NCBI RefSeq assembly: GCF_003984625.1
Contig: NZ_RWKH01000005.1
Span: forward strand, 124,001 to 188,000
Direction: 5' to 3'
Length of the DNA stretch: 64,000 bases
DNA from: Variovorax sp. DXTD-1
Lineage (GTDB): Bacteria; Pseudomonadota; Gammaproteobacteria; Burkholderiales; Burkholderiaceae_C
Within the stretch, counting starts at the first letter, position 1. Each line of letters opens with the position of its first letter. Below the pieces are notes generated by a model. That model did not search any database. It was not told where the DNA came from and worked only from the letters and a program-made list of their open reading frames with translations. Positions 29,497 through 40,945 of the stretch are shown here, piece after piece. The position numbers and the translations under genes were made by a program.

Positions 29497-30294
29497 ATGA
29501 ACAACAAACTTTCCATACGCTGGATCGGCGTCGGCGCGATGGCCTTGGTCTTGCCGCTCGCTGCCGCAGCGCAGCAGGCCTTCACGCGCGGCACCGTCAA
29601 CATGCGCGCCGGCCCCTCGGGCGACTACCCGCTGGTGGCGCGGCTCGGGCCGGGCCAGCCGCTCGACGTGATCGGCTGCACCGGCGGCTACAGCTGGTGC
29701 GACGTGGTGCTGCCCGACGGCGGACGCGGCTGGGTCTGGGCGAGGAGCCTCGACTACGCCTACCAGGAGCGGCGCGTGCCGCTGGCAACCTACGCCGCGG
29801 TAATCGGCGTTCCCGTCGTGACATTCGTGATCGGGAGCTACTGGGCCGACTACTACCGCGACCGCCCCTGGTACGGCGAACGGCGCTGGTGGGGCAGCCG
29901 GCCACCGCCGCCGCCGATGCCCGGCTGGCGTCCGCCGCCGCCCGTGCGGCCGGCCTGGCAGCCCAAGCCTTGGCCGGGCCCGGGGTTCAAGCCCGCGCCG
30001 GGGCCCGGCGTCCGCCCGCAACCCGCACCGGGCTACCGCCCACCGCAGCCGGGGCCGGGCTATCGTCCGCCGGCCGACCCGGGCTTCAAGCCGCCCCGGC
30101 CCCAGCCGGCCTTCCGGCCCGGGCCACCGCCCGGCCAGCCGCAAATGCATCAGGGAGGCGGACGGCCCGGCGGTGGTGGAGGCGGCGGTGGAGGTGGGCG
30201 CGGACGCCCGGACGGCGGCGATGAACGCGGCGGCAAGGGTGGCGGAGGTCACGGCGGCGGCGGCAAGGGCGGCGGACACGGCCACCGCGACTAG
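29497..30294 (+). CDS. Exported SH3-domain protein with proline/glycine-rich tail
   Basis: 265 residues; AAGGAAG precedes the ATG. Signal peptide about 1-26 (ending AAAQQ), bacterial SH3 domain about 27-90 (GTVNMRAGPSGDYPLVARLGPGQPL; core NMRAGPSGDYPLV) and one possible membrane span about 95-117. The remaining half is extremely Pro-rich (PGPGFKPAPGPGVRP) and then Gly-rich with a basic end. Probably envelope-bound, perhaps wall-interacting. Its stop codon abuts the stop of the convergent LysR gene (TAGCTA), with no spacer. Confidence 0.75.
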   Translation: MNNKLSIRWIGVGAMALVLPLAAAAQQAFTRGTVNMRAGPSGDYPLVARLGPGQPLDVIGCTGGYSWCDVVLPDGGRGWVWARSLDYAYQERRVPLATYAAVIGVPVVTFVIGSYWADYYRDRPWYGERRWWGSRPPPPPMPGWRPPPPVRPAWQPKPWPGPGFKPAPGPGVRPQPAPGYRPPQPGPGYRPPADPGFKPPRPQPAFRPGPPPGQPQMHQGGGRPGGGGGGGGGGRGRPDGGDERGGKGGGGHGGGGKGGGHGHRD

Positions 30295-31212
30295 CTAGCC
30301 CGCGGACGCAATCCCCGCCGCGGCCTGCCGGTCACGCGCAATCAGCGCCACGAAGCGCTGAGCCCCAAGCCCCAACGGCCGCTCGCGCGACCACACCACG
30401 TCGACCCACAGGTCGAGCCCGTTGCTCAAGTTTTCGAACGGAATCTCGACCAGCGCACCCGCGGCCACGTGGGGCTTGGCAAAGTTGCGCGGCAGCCAGC
30501 CCCAGCCGAGCCCGGCGGTGATCAGGCTGAGAGCGGCCAGCGCGTTGTCGGTGCGCCAGACGTGGCGCGCGAACACGAAGCGTGGGTCGCTCGTCGCCAG
30601 GTCGCGCCCGGCCACCACGATCTGCCGGGTGTTGGTGAGGTGTTCTTCGCGCAGGCGCTCGCCGGCCGCCGCAAGCAGCACGGGATGGTGCGGCGCCATC
30701 ACGGCCACCATGGTGTCGCTGCCCACTTCCTGAAAACCTTCGCGGCCATCGAGGCTCGGGCGCTCGAACACCAGCGCCAGCTGCGCGCGCCCGCTGTGCA
30801 GCAGCGCCAGCGCGTCGGCCTGCGGAGCAGCCAGCACCTCGACCTGCAGCAGCGGATATTCCTCGGCCAGCGCAGCCAGCGGCGCACTCCACGGCGCCGC
30901 CAGCAGCTCGGGCGCGATGGCCAGCGTGAGGCGGTTCTCGAGCCCCTGCGTGAGCGCCAGCGCCTGCACCTGCAGCTGCTTCAACTGGGCCGCCAATAGC
31001 CGCGCCTGCGGCTCCAGCGAGCGGGCCGCCGCGGTCGGCTGAGGCTCGCGGCCGCTGCGGTCGAAAAGCGGCAGCGCCAGTTCGGCCTCCAGGTTGGCAA
31101 TGGCCATGCTGACGGCCGAAGGCACCTTGTGCAGCGCGCGTGCTGCCGCCGAAAAGGAGCCGTGGTCGATCACGGACAGGAAGACTTCGACGGTGTCGCT
31201 GGAAAAGGCCAT
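30295..31212 (-). CDS. LysR-family transcriptional regulator
   Basis: 305 residues; N-terminal helix-turn-helix (FLSVIDHGSFSAAARALHKVPSAVSMAIANLE; core GSFSAAARALHKVPSAVS) and inducer-binding domain. Divergent from the PACE efflux gene with a 105-bp AT-rich intergenic region (ATCAATTAAATTGAAATAACTTAAC, in part TCAATTAAATTGA, a perfect inverted repeat). This genome arrangement is the usual one for LysR regulators of PACE-family exporters. Confidence 0.88.
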   Translation of the reverse strand: MAFSSDTVEVFLSVIDHGSFSAAARALHKVPSAVSMAIANLEAELALPLFDRSGREPQPTAAARSLEPQARLLAAQLKQLQVQALALTQGLENRLTLAIAPELLAAPWSAPLAALAEEYPLLQVEVLAAPQADALALLHSGRAQLALVFERPSLDGREGFQEVGSDTMVAVMAPHHPVLLAAAGERLREEHLTNTRQIVVAGRDLATSDPRFVFARHVWRTDNALAALSLITAGLGWGWLPRNFAKPHVAAGALVEIPFENLSNGLDLWVDVVWSRERPLGLGAQRFVALIARDRQAAAGIASAG

Positions 31213-31224
31213 TCAGCCGCTCCG

Positions 31225-31245
31225 ATCTATCAATTAAATTGAAAT
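31225..31245. promoter_or_regulatory. Inverted repeat in the LysR/PACE divergent promoter
   Basis: The sequence TCAATTAAATTGA is an inverted repeat (TCAATT/AATTGA) in the otherwise GC-rich region, just upstream of both starts. Good candidate for the LysR binding site; position approximate. Confidence 0.45.
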
Positions 31246-31317
31246 AACTTAACTTTTTATATCAGAACAAAGCAAATAAAGTCCAGCCCTCACCTTCATT
31301 TGCCAGAGGAAATGTTC

Positions 31318-31773
31318 ATGCAGGGGTTTCAGCGTCGCATCGTCTACATCACCCTTTACGAAGGGATCGCCATCGTGGCCGCCAGTGCCGGCCTGGCACT
31401 GATGACGGACGCCGGGCTGGGCCACTCCGGTGTGCTGGCGGTGGCCGCCTCGGTCATCGCGGTGATCTGGAACCTGGTCTTCAACGCCCTGTTCGAGCGC
31501 TGGGAGTCGCGCCAGGCAGTGCGCGGGCGCAGCGTGCGCCGGCGCGTTGCGCATGCCATCGGCTTCGAGGGCGGGCTGATCGCGTTTCTGGTGCCGCTGT
31601 TCGCCTGGGGCCTGGGCGTGACGCTCTGGCAGGCGCTGGTGATGGACCTGGGGCTGGTGGTGTTCTTCCTGGTCTACACCTTCGTCTTCAACTGGGCCTT
31701 CGACCGGGTGTTCGGCCTGCCGGCTTCGGCCGCGCCCATCGGGCAGGCCAGGGCGGCCGGGCAGGGGGCCTGA
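31318..31773 (+). CDS. PACE-family efflux transporter
   Basis: 151 residues with four membrane spans as two bacterial transmembrane pairs: RRIVYITLYEGIAIVAASAGLALM opens repeat one (core YITLYEGIAI) and HAIGFEGGLIAFLVPLFAWGLG repeat two (core GFEGGLI); FNWAFDRVFGLP closes it. This matches proteobacterial antimicrobial compound efflux proteins such as AceI, exporters of chlorhexidine and short diamines. I take the ATG at 31318 (MQGFQRR) because AGAGGA lies seven bases before it; an ATG at 31312 is too close to the site. Confidence 0.85.
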   Translation: MQGFQRRIVYITLYEGIAIVAASAGLALMTDAGLGHSGVLAVAASVIAVIWNLVFNALFERWESRQAVRGRSVRRRVAHAIGFEGGLIAFLVPLFAWGLGVTLWQALVMDLGLVVFFLVYTFVFNWAFDRVFGLPASAAPIGQARAAGQGA

Positions 31774-31820
31774 ACATCCCCAAGGGCCGCGGCTCTTGCC
31801 GCAGCCGGTAAAATTGCGCT

Positions 31821-31926
31821 CCCTTCCAAGGAGCGTTGCAGCGGCGGCCCACATCAAGAGGCCCGCCGTCAGGCTTGGAAGGCGCTCTGTTCGCCAGGGC
31901 GCAAGCCGCAAACGACGCTCACCTGA
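31821..31926 (+). promoter_or_regulatory. S-adenosylhomocysteine (SAH) riboswitch
   Basis: The leader carries the conserved SAH-riboswitch elements in order: GGAGCGTTGCAGCGG, CCGTCAGGCTTGGAAGG, GGCGCTC and the closing GACGCTCACCT. P1 pairs GAGCGT (31831-31836) with ACGCTC (31915-31920). The 3' strand CTCACCTG (31919-31926) is also perfectly complementary to CAGGTGAG (31941-31948), which includes the Shine-Dalgarno of metH. With SAH bound, P1 forms and the site is free; without it, the site is masked. A -10-like TAAAAT at 31809-31814 fits a transcript beginning near 31820. Confidence 0.9.
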
Positions 31927-31952
31927 CGTTTTTTCCTGCACAGGTGAGCTCC

Positions 31953-34718
<2,766 letters not shown>

Positions 34719-34767
34719 ACCTGCCGGCCGGCATGGCCGACCGGCGCCGGGAGTTGTTATTCAGAAG

Positions 34768-36588
34768 TTGATATTTGCTGCCGCGCACTACGCGGCGCTG
34801 GCCGTCTTTGTCGTCGGCTGCTGGGGCTTCGGGCGCGCAGTGCTGGCGCGCCTTGCACCGCCGCCGCGCCGCGACGCCTGGCTTGAAGCCTCGATGGCGG
34901 CGGCCCTGGGCGTGGGCATCTTCATCTGCGGCTTCCAGGCACTGGCCATCTTCGGTGCCTTCAAGGTGGGCGCCACCGTTGCGCTGATTGCCGCCGGCGT
35001 GCTGGCAGCTGCGTTGCAGCTGCGGCCCTGGCTGCGCGAAGCGCGCACGCTTCGGGCCGGCACCGCGCCCGCCGCGCCGTGGACCCGCGCCGACAAGATC
35101 GCCGCGATGGCATTGGCGCTGGTGGCGCTGCCCGCACTGGTCGCGCCGCTCGGACCGCCCGCTGCCTTCGACGAGCTGATGTACCACCTGCCCTATGCGC
35201 GGCAGGTGGCGGAGCAGGGCGTATTGGGCATCCACGAGTGGCTGCGCTACCCCTGGTTTCCGTACAACTACAACCTGCTCTATGCCGCCGCGCTGCAGGT
35301 AGGCGACGACGTGCTGCCGCACTTCCTCAATGCGCTGGCGGGCGCGCTGTCGGTGGTGATGGTCTTCCGCCTTGGCATGCAGCATGCCAACCGTCTCACC
35401 GCCTGTATTGGCGCGGCCATCTGGCTCGGCATTGGCGACTATTCGAACGCGCTCATCGACATGGGTGTGGCGCTCTTCGTGCTGAGCGCGTGCGTGGCGC
35501 TGTGGTGGTGGCGCGAATCGCAGCCGGTGCAAAGCGGCATGCGGTGGCTTGCCGTGGCGGCGTTCTGCCTCGGCGTGGCCGCGGGCTCCAAGTACCAGGC
35601 GCTCACCTTCCTGCCGCTGGTGGCGCTGTTCGTCGTGTGGCATGAGCGCCGGCCCAAGGCCTGGGCGCTGGCGCTGCTTTGCTTTCTGATTCCATGCGTG
35701 TACTGGTATGCGCGCAACGCCATCATGACGGGCGATCCGTTCAACCCCATCGGCGCGCGCGTGTTCGGCTTTACCGACTGGATTCCGGCCGACTATGTGC
35801 AGCAGCTGGCCGACGTGCGCGACCATGCGGCAAGGCCCAACGTGCTGATCTGGTCAGTGGTGCTGCTGCCCTTCAGCGCCATGTGGAAGCGCTCCGCCGC
35901 GGTGCGTGCCGCGGGCTGGTTCTGCTTTTATTCAGTAGCAGTGTGGCTGGTGACCTCGCGTTATCCGCGCTACCTCACGGCGTCGTTCCCTCTGCTCGCG
36001 TTTACCGCGGCAATCGGCTGGCAGGTGCTGTTCGGCTGGATCGCCACCGGCTTGCGCCGCTTGTTCGGCCCCAAATTCGGGCAAATCGCGAACCCGGTCG
36101 CCAACCCCGTCGAGGGGGCTCCTTCGGGCCGCGCGGGCCTTGTCGGCGACTGGGTGGCCGTGCTGCTGCTGGCCGTGCTGGCCGCGGTGTCCGTGCGCCA
36201 GACCGCGGGCAAGGTCGCGATGATTTCGCCCACCCAGGAGCAGCGCGAGGCGTTCCTGCGCCAACACGTGCCGGGCTATGCGGTGATGGACTACCTGCGC
36301 CGCACCGCCACCGGCCGCGTCTACCAGATCAACCTGAACGAGGCGATCTACTACGGCCCCAATCCGATCTGGGGCGATACCCTCGGGCCGTGGCGCTACA
36401 CCGACTTCGGCCGCCTGTCCGGCAAGGACCTGGCGGGCAAGCTCGACGGCCTGGGCTTCGTGGCCGTCGTTCTTCCGAATTCGGTGGTGCCGGTGTTCAG
36501 CGGCAGAACCGATTTCGACAAATATTTCACCCTGCAGTACGAGAAAGACGGCAGCCGGGTCTACCGTATTCTTCCTCCCGCACCATGA
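34768..36588 (+). CDS. Polytopic membrane glycosyltransferase, GT39/ArnT-like
   Basis: About 606 residues with roughly eleven membrane spans. LPYARQVAEQG after AAFDELMYH provides the acidic periplasmic motif (DE..YH) of GT39/ArnT-type enzymes that use polyprenyl-phosphate sugars. Start is a TTG at 34768, with no strong ribosome binding site; a later start is possible. A loop at about residues 442-460 (NPVANPVEGAPSGRAG) appears to come from a palindromic repeat. Overlaps the GT2 gene by four bases. In a Gtr-type system this would be the final periplasmic sugar transferase. Confidence 0.75.
   Translation: MIFAAAHYAALAVFVVGCWGFGRAVLARLAPPPRRDAWLEASMAAALGVGIFICGFQALAIFGAFKVGATVALIAAGVLAAALQLRPWLREARTLRAGTAPAAPWTRADKIAAMALALVALPALVAPLGPPAAFDELMYHLPYARQVAEQGVLGIHEWLRYPWFPYNYNLLYAAALQVGDDVLPHFLNALAGALSVVMVFRLGMQHANRLTACIGAAIWLGIGDYSNALIDMGVALFVLSACVALWWWRESQPVQSGMRWLAVAAFCLGVAAGSKYQALTFLPLVALFVVWHERRPKAWALALLCFLIPCVYWYARNAIMTGDPFNPIGARVFGFTDWIPADYVQQLADVRDHAARPNVLIWSVVLLPFSAMWKRSAAVRAAGWFCFYSVAVWLVTSRYPRYLTASFPLLAFTAAIGWQVLFGWIATGLRRLFGPKFGQIANPVANPVEGAPSGRAGLVGDWVAVLLLAVLAAVSVRQTAGKVAMISPTQEQREAFLRQHVPGYAVMDYLRRTATGRVYQINLNEAIYYGPNPIWGDTLGPWRYTDFGRLSGKDLAGKLDGLGFVAVVLPNSVVPVFSGRTDFDKYFTLQYEKDGSRVYRILPPAP
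36091..36143. repeat. Possible dispersed repeat inside the GT39-like gene
   Basis: GCCAACCCCGTCGAGGGGGC followed by a CGGGCCGCGCGGGCC stretch. It resembles the GCCAACCCCCTCGCCGGGGGC core of the element at 46231-46315, and encodes a polar loop between membrane segments. Similarity is short, so only moderately supported. Confidence 0.4.
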
Positions 36589-37559
36589 CCGATCTCGACC
36601 AATCCGCAGCAGCCCGCGCGCCGATGCGCATCGCGGCGGTGATCCCCTGCTACAACGAGGCGCTGTCCATCGCGCAGGTGGTCGCGCAGTTCAAGGCGGC
36701 ACTGCCCGAGGCCGAGATCCACGTCTTCGACAACAATTCGACCGACGACACCGCCGCCATCGCGCGTGCAAGCGGCGCATTCGTGACGCACGTGGCCGCG
36801 CCCGGCAAGGGCAACGTGGTGCGGCGCATGTTTGCCGATGTCGAGGCCGACGTGTACGTGACTGTCGACGGAGACGCCACCTACGACGTGGCCAGCGCGC
36901 GCCGGCTCGTGGATGCGCTGGTGGCGGGCAACCTCGACATGGTGGTGGGTTGCCGCGTGGACGACGGGCAGAACGCGCTCACCTACCGCGCCGGCCACCG
37001 CTTCGGCAACCGGCTGCTCACCGGCGCCGTGGCGCAGCTGTTCGGCGGCGGGCTGACCGACATGCTCTCGGGCTACCGCGTGTTCTCGCGCCGCTATGCC
37101 AAGTCGTTTCCGGCGCTCTCGCACGGCTTCGAGATCGAGACCGAGCTCACGGTGCATGCGCTGGAGCTGCGCATGCCCTATGCCGAGCTCGACACGGCCT
37201 ACAGCACGCGGCCCGAAGGCTCGCACAGCAAGCTCTCGACCTACCGCGACGGCTGGCGCATCCTGAAGACGATCTGCAAGCTGTTCATCAGCGAACGGCC
37301 GCTGCAGTTCTTCTCGATCATCGCGGCGCTGCTCGCGGCGGGCGCCATCGCGCTGGCCTTTCCGCTACTGCTCACCTACATGCACACCGGCCTGGTGCCG
37401 CGGCTCCCCACGGCGGTGCTGGCCACCGGCGCCATGCTGGCCGCCATGCTGTCGATGGTCTGCGGCGTGGTGATGCACGCCATCCGGCTCGGCCGCCGCG
37501 AGGCCAAGCGCATGCGCTACCTTGCCACACCGGGCGTGCGCCACTGCGCCCCCAGATGA
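36585..37559 (+). CDS. Family 2 glycosyltransferase, GtrB-like
   Basis: 324 residues: GT-A domain opening AAVIPCYNEALSIAQVV, DXD-type YVTVDGDATYD, MLSGYRVFSRRYAKSFP and two C-terminal membrane spans (about 240-295). This is the layout of GtrB/DPM1-type enzymes that load a sugar on undecaprenyl phosphate. ATG overlaps the upstream stop (ATGA) and its own stop overlaps the GtrA start, so the three genes are translationally coupled. Confidence 0.87.
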   Translation: MTDLDQSAAARAPMRIAAVIPCYNEALSIAQVVAQFKAALPEAEIHVFDNNSTDDTAAIARASGAFVTHVAAPGKGNVVRRMFADVEADVYVTVDGDATYDVASARRLVDALVAGNLDMVVGCRVDDGQNALTYRAGHRFGNRLLTGAVAQLFGGGLTDMLSGYRVFSRRYAKSFPALSHGFEIETELTVHALELRMPYAELDTAYSTRPEGSHSKLSTYRDGWRILKTICKLFISERPLQFFSIIAALLAAGAIALAFPLLLTYMHTGLVPRLPTAVLATGAMLAAMLSMVCGVVMHAIRLGRREAKRMRYLATPGVRHCAPR

Positions 37560-37945
37560 AGCTCGGCCGGGAGTTCCTGTCGTTCGCCGTGGTGGGCGCG
37601 ATCGGATTCGTGGTCGACGTGAGCGTGCTGTACCTTGCGGCGCCGCTGCTGGGTTGGTACGGGGCGCGGGTGCTGTCGTTTCTTGCGGCAGCCACCGCTA
37701 CCTGGGCGCTGAACCGCCGCTATACCTTCAGCGGGCGGAACGCCGGCGCCTCCGTGCTGCGCGAATACCTTGGCTACCTGGTGACGATGCTGGGCGGCGC
37801 GGTCGTCAACTATGGGGCGTATGTGCTGGTGCTGCACTGGTTCAGCGGCCCTTGGGCACCGGCTGCCGGTGTGGCGCTGGGCAGCTGCGCGGGGCTGGTG
37901 GTGAACTTCCTGTCCGCGCGCTATCTGGTGTTTCGCGCGAAGTAG
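37556..37945 (+). CDS. GtrA-family flippase-like protein
   Basis: 129 residues, four membrane spans, classic GtrA pattern: FLSFAVVGAIGFVVDVSVLY at the start, LNRRYTFSG in the middle and VVNFLSARYLVF at the end. GtrA proteins flip undecaprenyl-phosphate-linked sugar across the inner membrane. With the GT2 and the GT39-like genes it completes a GtrA/GtrB/GtrC-like set that probably decorates lipopolysaccharide or another envelope glycan. Confidence 0.88.
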   Translation: MKLGREFLSFAVVGAIGFVVDVSVLYLAAPLLGWYGARVLSFLAAATATWALNRRYTFSGRNAGASVLREYLGYLVTMLGGAVVNYGAYVLVLHWFSGPWAPAAGVALGSCAGLVVNFLSARYLVFRAK

Positions 37946-37950
37946 AGGTG

Positions 37951-38056
37951 TTGCTCCCTCCCCCTTTGGGGGAGGGCAGGGGTGGGGGCTCGCGGCGCAT
38001 CCATCGGGCGCTCTGCCTGCCCCCATCCCGACCTTCCCCCAGAGGGGGAAGGAGAA
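37951..38056. repeat. Dispersed double-hairpin repeat between gtrA-like and ena
   Basis: Begins CCCTCCCCCTTTGGGGGAGGG (first hairpin, partly quoted; 21 bp) and ends TTCCCCCAGAGGGGGAAGG (second hairpin). A close copy with a different centre lies inside nicB at 54786-54895. Lies between the convergent gtrA-like gene and the enamidase gene and may work as a bidirectional transcription stop. Confidence 0.8.
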
Positions 38057-38072
38057 AGAGAAGCGCTGGCTC

Positions 38073-39272
38073 TCAGTGCGCGCCTGAGACGACGACCGGA
38101 ATCTCGGTCGCCGGCGGCGTGTTGCGGCTGCGGCCGCAGCGCACGATGCCGTCGATCATCACCATGCCCACGCCCGGGATGTCGCCGAGCTGCACGCTCT
38201 CCAGCAGGCCCGGCGCGGGCGAATGCTGCGCGCGGTCCATGAAGACGAAGTCGGCATCGCGGCCCACTTCGATCAGCCCGCAGTTGAGCTTGCGGATCTT
38301 TGCCGTATTGCCGGTGGCAAAGCAGAACACCAGCTCGGCCGGGATGTTGGCAATGGACGAGAGCATCGCCACCATGCGCAAGATGCCCAGCGGCTGCACG
38401 CCCGAGCCGGCCGGCCCGTCGGTGCCAAGGATCACGCGGTGCGGGCACTTGAGCTCGAGCGCGGCCTTGGCCGCCGCAATGGCCACCTTCTCGTTGCCGT
38501 TGTGCACGATCTCGATGGCGCGCGAGCTCTTCTCGCACAGTTCGCACACATGCGCCTCGGGCAATGAAGTGTGGCCGCCGTTGATGTGGCCGATGATGTC
38601 GGCGTCGGCCTCCAGCACCACGTCCTTGTCGATCAGGCCTGAGCCTGGAATGGAAGGCCCGCCCGTGTGAATCGTGCTCTGGATGCCGTACTTGCGCGCC
38701 CAGGCCACCATCTCCTTGGCCTCGTAGCCCGCCTTTACCGAGCCCAGCCCCACTTCGCCGAGCAGGCCCACGCCGGCTTCGGCAAGCTCCTTGAAGTCGC
38801 TCTCGACCATGCCTTTCTCGATGACCGGCGCGCCCGCCAGCACCTTCACGCCGCCGGGGCGGAAGTTGTCGAACGCGCGCTGCGCCGTGATGGCCAGCGC
38901 CTTCAGGCCCACGATGTCTTTCGGGCGGCCGGGCAGGTGCACCTCGCCGGCCGAAATCATGGTGGTCACGCCGCCGTTCATGGTCGAGTCGATCCAGCCG
39001 ATCTGGCCCTGGCGCGGCGTCCAGTCGCCGAACACCGGGTGCACGTGGCTGTCGATCAGGCCGGGCGCCACGCAGGTCTTCTTCGCGTCGATGACGGTCT
39101 TCGCACCTTCGAGATCGCAGTCCTTTTCCTTGCCCACCGCAACGATCAGGCCGTCGTTCACCACGATGGTGTCCGCGTCGAGGATGGGCTTGTCGATGTC
39201 GCCCGAGAGCAGCAGCCCGATGTTCTTTATGACGACTTTGCCCGACTTGCCGCCGGTTGCGATTTCTGCCAT
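38073..39272 (-). CDS. ena: Enamidase-like amidohydrolase (1,4,5,6-tetrahydro-6-oxonicotinate hydrolase)
   Basis: 399 residues. Amidohydrolase fold: metal motif GLIDSHVHPVFGDW (HxH), IHTGGPSIPGSG, VILGTDGPAGSGVQPLGILR and a C-terminal SRNTPPATE. From memory of the Eubacterium barkeri enamidase, the segments GGVTTMISAG, PGRPKD and SRNTPPA are shared, and length agrees. That enzyme opens the ring of 1,4,5,6-tetrahydro-6-oxonicotinate to 2-formylglutarate. The Hnr-like reductase encoded nearby would make its substrate. The tetR gene overlaps its 5' end by 46 bp on the same strand. Confidence 0.8.
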   Translation of the reverse strand: MAEIATGGKSGKVVIKNIGLLLSGDIDKPILDADTIVVNDGLIVAVGKEKDCDLEGAKTVIDAKKTCVAPGLIDSHVHPVFGDWTPRQGQIGWIDSTMNGGVTTMISAGEVHLPGRPKDIVGLKALAITAQRAFDNFRPGGVKVLAGAPVIEKGMVESDFKELAEAGVGLLGEVGLGSVKAGYEAKEMVAWARKYGIQSTIHTGGPSIPGSGLIDKDVVLEADADIIGHINGGHTSLPEAHVCELCEKSSRAIEIVHNGNEKVAIAAAKAALELKCPHRVILGTDGPAGSGVQPLGILRMVAMLSSIANIPAELVFCFATGNTAKIRKLNCGLIEVGRDADFVFMDRAQHSPAPGLLESVQLGDIPGVGMVMIDGIVRCGRSRNTPPATEIPVVVSGAH

Positions 39273-39988
39273 TTCGTGTGGTCCTGGTCGTGGGGTGGGG
39301 TGTTGTCTTGTTCCTGGATGTCATCCGCGCGCACAGTGCGCAGCACGGTCTCGATCACGAAGTCTTCCCAGTGCGTGATCGCCTCGGCTGACTCCAGCGG
39401 CTCGCCCAGAAACGCGGTGAGCGTGTGCCGGTTGGAGGTGTAGAAGTAACCCGTGGACGCAATCAGCAGGTAGATGTCGCGCGCAATCAGGTCTTTGCGG
39501 AACAGCCCCTGCGCGGCGCCGCTGGCCAGTATCTCGGCAATGATCGCGACCGCCCGCGACGAGTATTCGCGCGCCCTGAGCGACTTGGAAATGTGCCGGC
39601 CCTTGTGCAGGTTCTCGGTGTTCAGCAGCGTGACGAACTCGGGGTTCTTGCGGTAGTAGCCCAGCACGAATCGAATCACTTCGGTGAGCGCCTCCACCGG
39701 CCGCGAGGCGTCGAGCGCGATCGCGGCCTCGGCGTCGTCCATGCGCTGGTAGATGCCTTCGAGCACCGCAATGAAGAGGCCTTCCTTGCTGCCGAAGTAG
39801 TAGTAGATCATCCGGTCGTACGACTTGGCGGCCTTCGAGATCTTCTCGACGCTGCCGCCGTCGTAGCCGTACTTGGCGAACACCTTGGTCGCCGCCTTCA
39901 GGATGCTGTCGCGCGTGGCCTGCGCCGCCGCCTCGCGCACGCCGGTGCGGCGCTGGGGCTTGGTGCTGGCGGAGCGGCTGTCGGCCAT
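39227..39988 (-). CDS. TetR-family transcriptional regulator
   Basis: 253 residues: N-terminal TetR helix-turn-helix (ATRDSILKAATKVFAKYGYDGGSVEKISKAAKSYDRMIYYYFGSKEGLF; core VEKISKAAKSYDRMIYYYFGSKE) followed by a TetR_C-like ligand domain. The C-terminal 20 residues are polar and overlap the ena start. It lies between ena and fpr on the same strand and is the only regulator in the nicotinate-type cluster; likely targets are the inverted repeats at 40946-41000. Confidence 0.87.
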   Translation of the reverse strand: MADSRSASTKPQRRTGVREAAAQATRDSILKAATKVFAKYGYDGGSVEKISKAAKSYDRMIYYYFGSKEGLFIAVLEGIYQRMDDAEAAIALDASRPVEALTEVIRFVLGYYRKNPEFVTLLNTENLHKGRHISKSLRAREYSSRAVAIIAEILASGAAQGLFRKDLIARDIYLLIASTGYFYTSNRHTLTAFLGEPLESAEAITHWEDFVIETVLRTVRADDIQEQDNTPPHDQDHTKWQKSQPAASRAKSS

Positions 39989-40007
39989 CGTGCGCGTGGG
40001 GCTTGGC

Positions 40008-40781
40008 TTATTTTTCCGCGAACGCGCGTTCGACCACGAAGTCGCCTGGCGTGCTCGTGTTGCCTTCCTTGAAGCCGCGTGCCTCGAGGATGTGCTTCAG
40101 GTCGACCAGCAGGCCCGGGCTGCCGCACAGCATCACGCGGTCTTCCGCGGCATTGATCGGGGGCAGGCCGAGATCGTCGGTGAGCTTGTTGCTCGAGATC
40201 AGGTCGGTGATGCGGCCCTGGTTGCGGAACTCCTCGCGCGTGACTGTCGGGTAGTAGAGCAACTGCTTCTCGACCATTTCGCCGAGGAACTCATGCTTGG
40301 GCAGGTGGTCGGTCACGAGGTCGTGATAGGCCAGCTCGTCGACCTGGCGCACGCCGTGCACCAGGATGACCTGCTCGAACTTCTCGTAGGTGTCCGGGTC
40401 GCGGATGATGCTCATGAACGGTGCGAGGCCCGTGCCCGTGCCGAACAGGTACAGGCGCTTGCCCGGCAGCGTGTAGTCGATGAGCAGCGTGCCGGTGGGC
40501 TTGCGGCCCACGATGATGGTGTCGCCCACCTGGATGTGCTGCAGCTTCGAGGTGAGCGGGCCTTCTTCCACCTTGATGCTCAGGAACTCGAGATGCTCCT
40601 CGTAGTTCGGGCTCACGATGCTGTACGCGCGCAGCAGGGGCTTGTTGTTCACCTTCAGGCCGATCATCGTGAAATGGCCGTTCGAGAAACGCAGCGCCGG
40701 GTCGCGCGTGGTGGTGAAGGTGAACAGGCGGTCGGTCCAGTGGTGGACGCTCAGGACGCGTTCTTCGCTGAATGCACTCAT
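40008..40781 (-). CDS. fpr: Ferredoxin-NADP reductase
   Basis: 257 residues from the ATG at 40781, the standard Fpr length; the extra upstream open frame shows no ribosome binding site. FAD domain signatures RAYSIVSP and SIKVEEGPLTSKLQH, NADP domain LFGTGTGLAPFMSII and a C-terminal ERAFAEK. Moves electrons between NADPH and ferredoxin or flavodoxin. Divergent from the Hnr-like gene, so it may supply low-potential electrons to that iron-sulfur reductase; this is inference. Confidence 0.9.
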   Translation of the reverse strand: MSAFSEERVLSVHHWTDRLFTFTTTRDPALRFSNGHFTMIGLKVNNKPLLRAYSIVSPNYEEHLEFLSIKVEEGPLTSKLQHIQVGDTIIVGRKPTGTLLIDYTLPGKRLYLFGTGTGLAPFMSIIRDPDTYEKFEQVILVHGVRQVDELAYHDLVTDHLPKHEFLGEMVEKQLLYYPTVTREEFRNQGRITDLISSNKLTDDLGLPPINAAEDRVMLCGSPGLLVDLKHILEARGFKEGNTSTPGDFVVERAFAEK

Positions 40782-40945
40782 ACGGAACTCAAGAGTTGGT
40801 TGGTAACTGGGGAAGGTGGCTGAGCCGAAATGCACGCCTTTGGGGCGCTGGCCGTCGGCCGGCTGCGAACCCTCCATTGTCGTTGGTCGGAAAAACCCCG
40901 ATGAACACCGCGAGAAAACACCATTGCAAGCATCGGGCCTGTTTG

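Noticed and set aside
31836..31952. N-terminal extension of the second metH half
   Set aside because: These codons lie in the SAH riboswitch; a good ribosome binding site supports the ATG at 31953.
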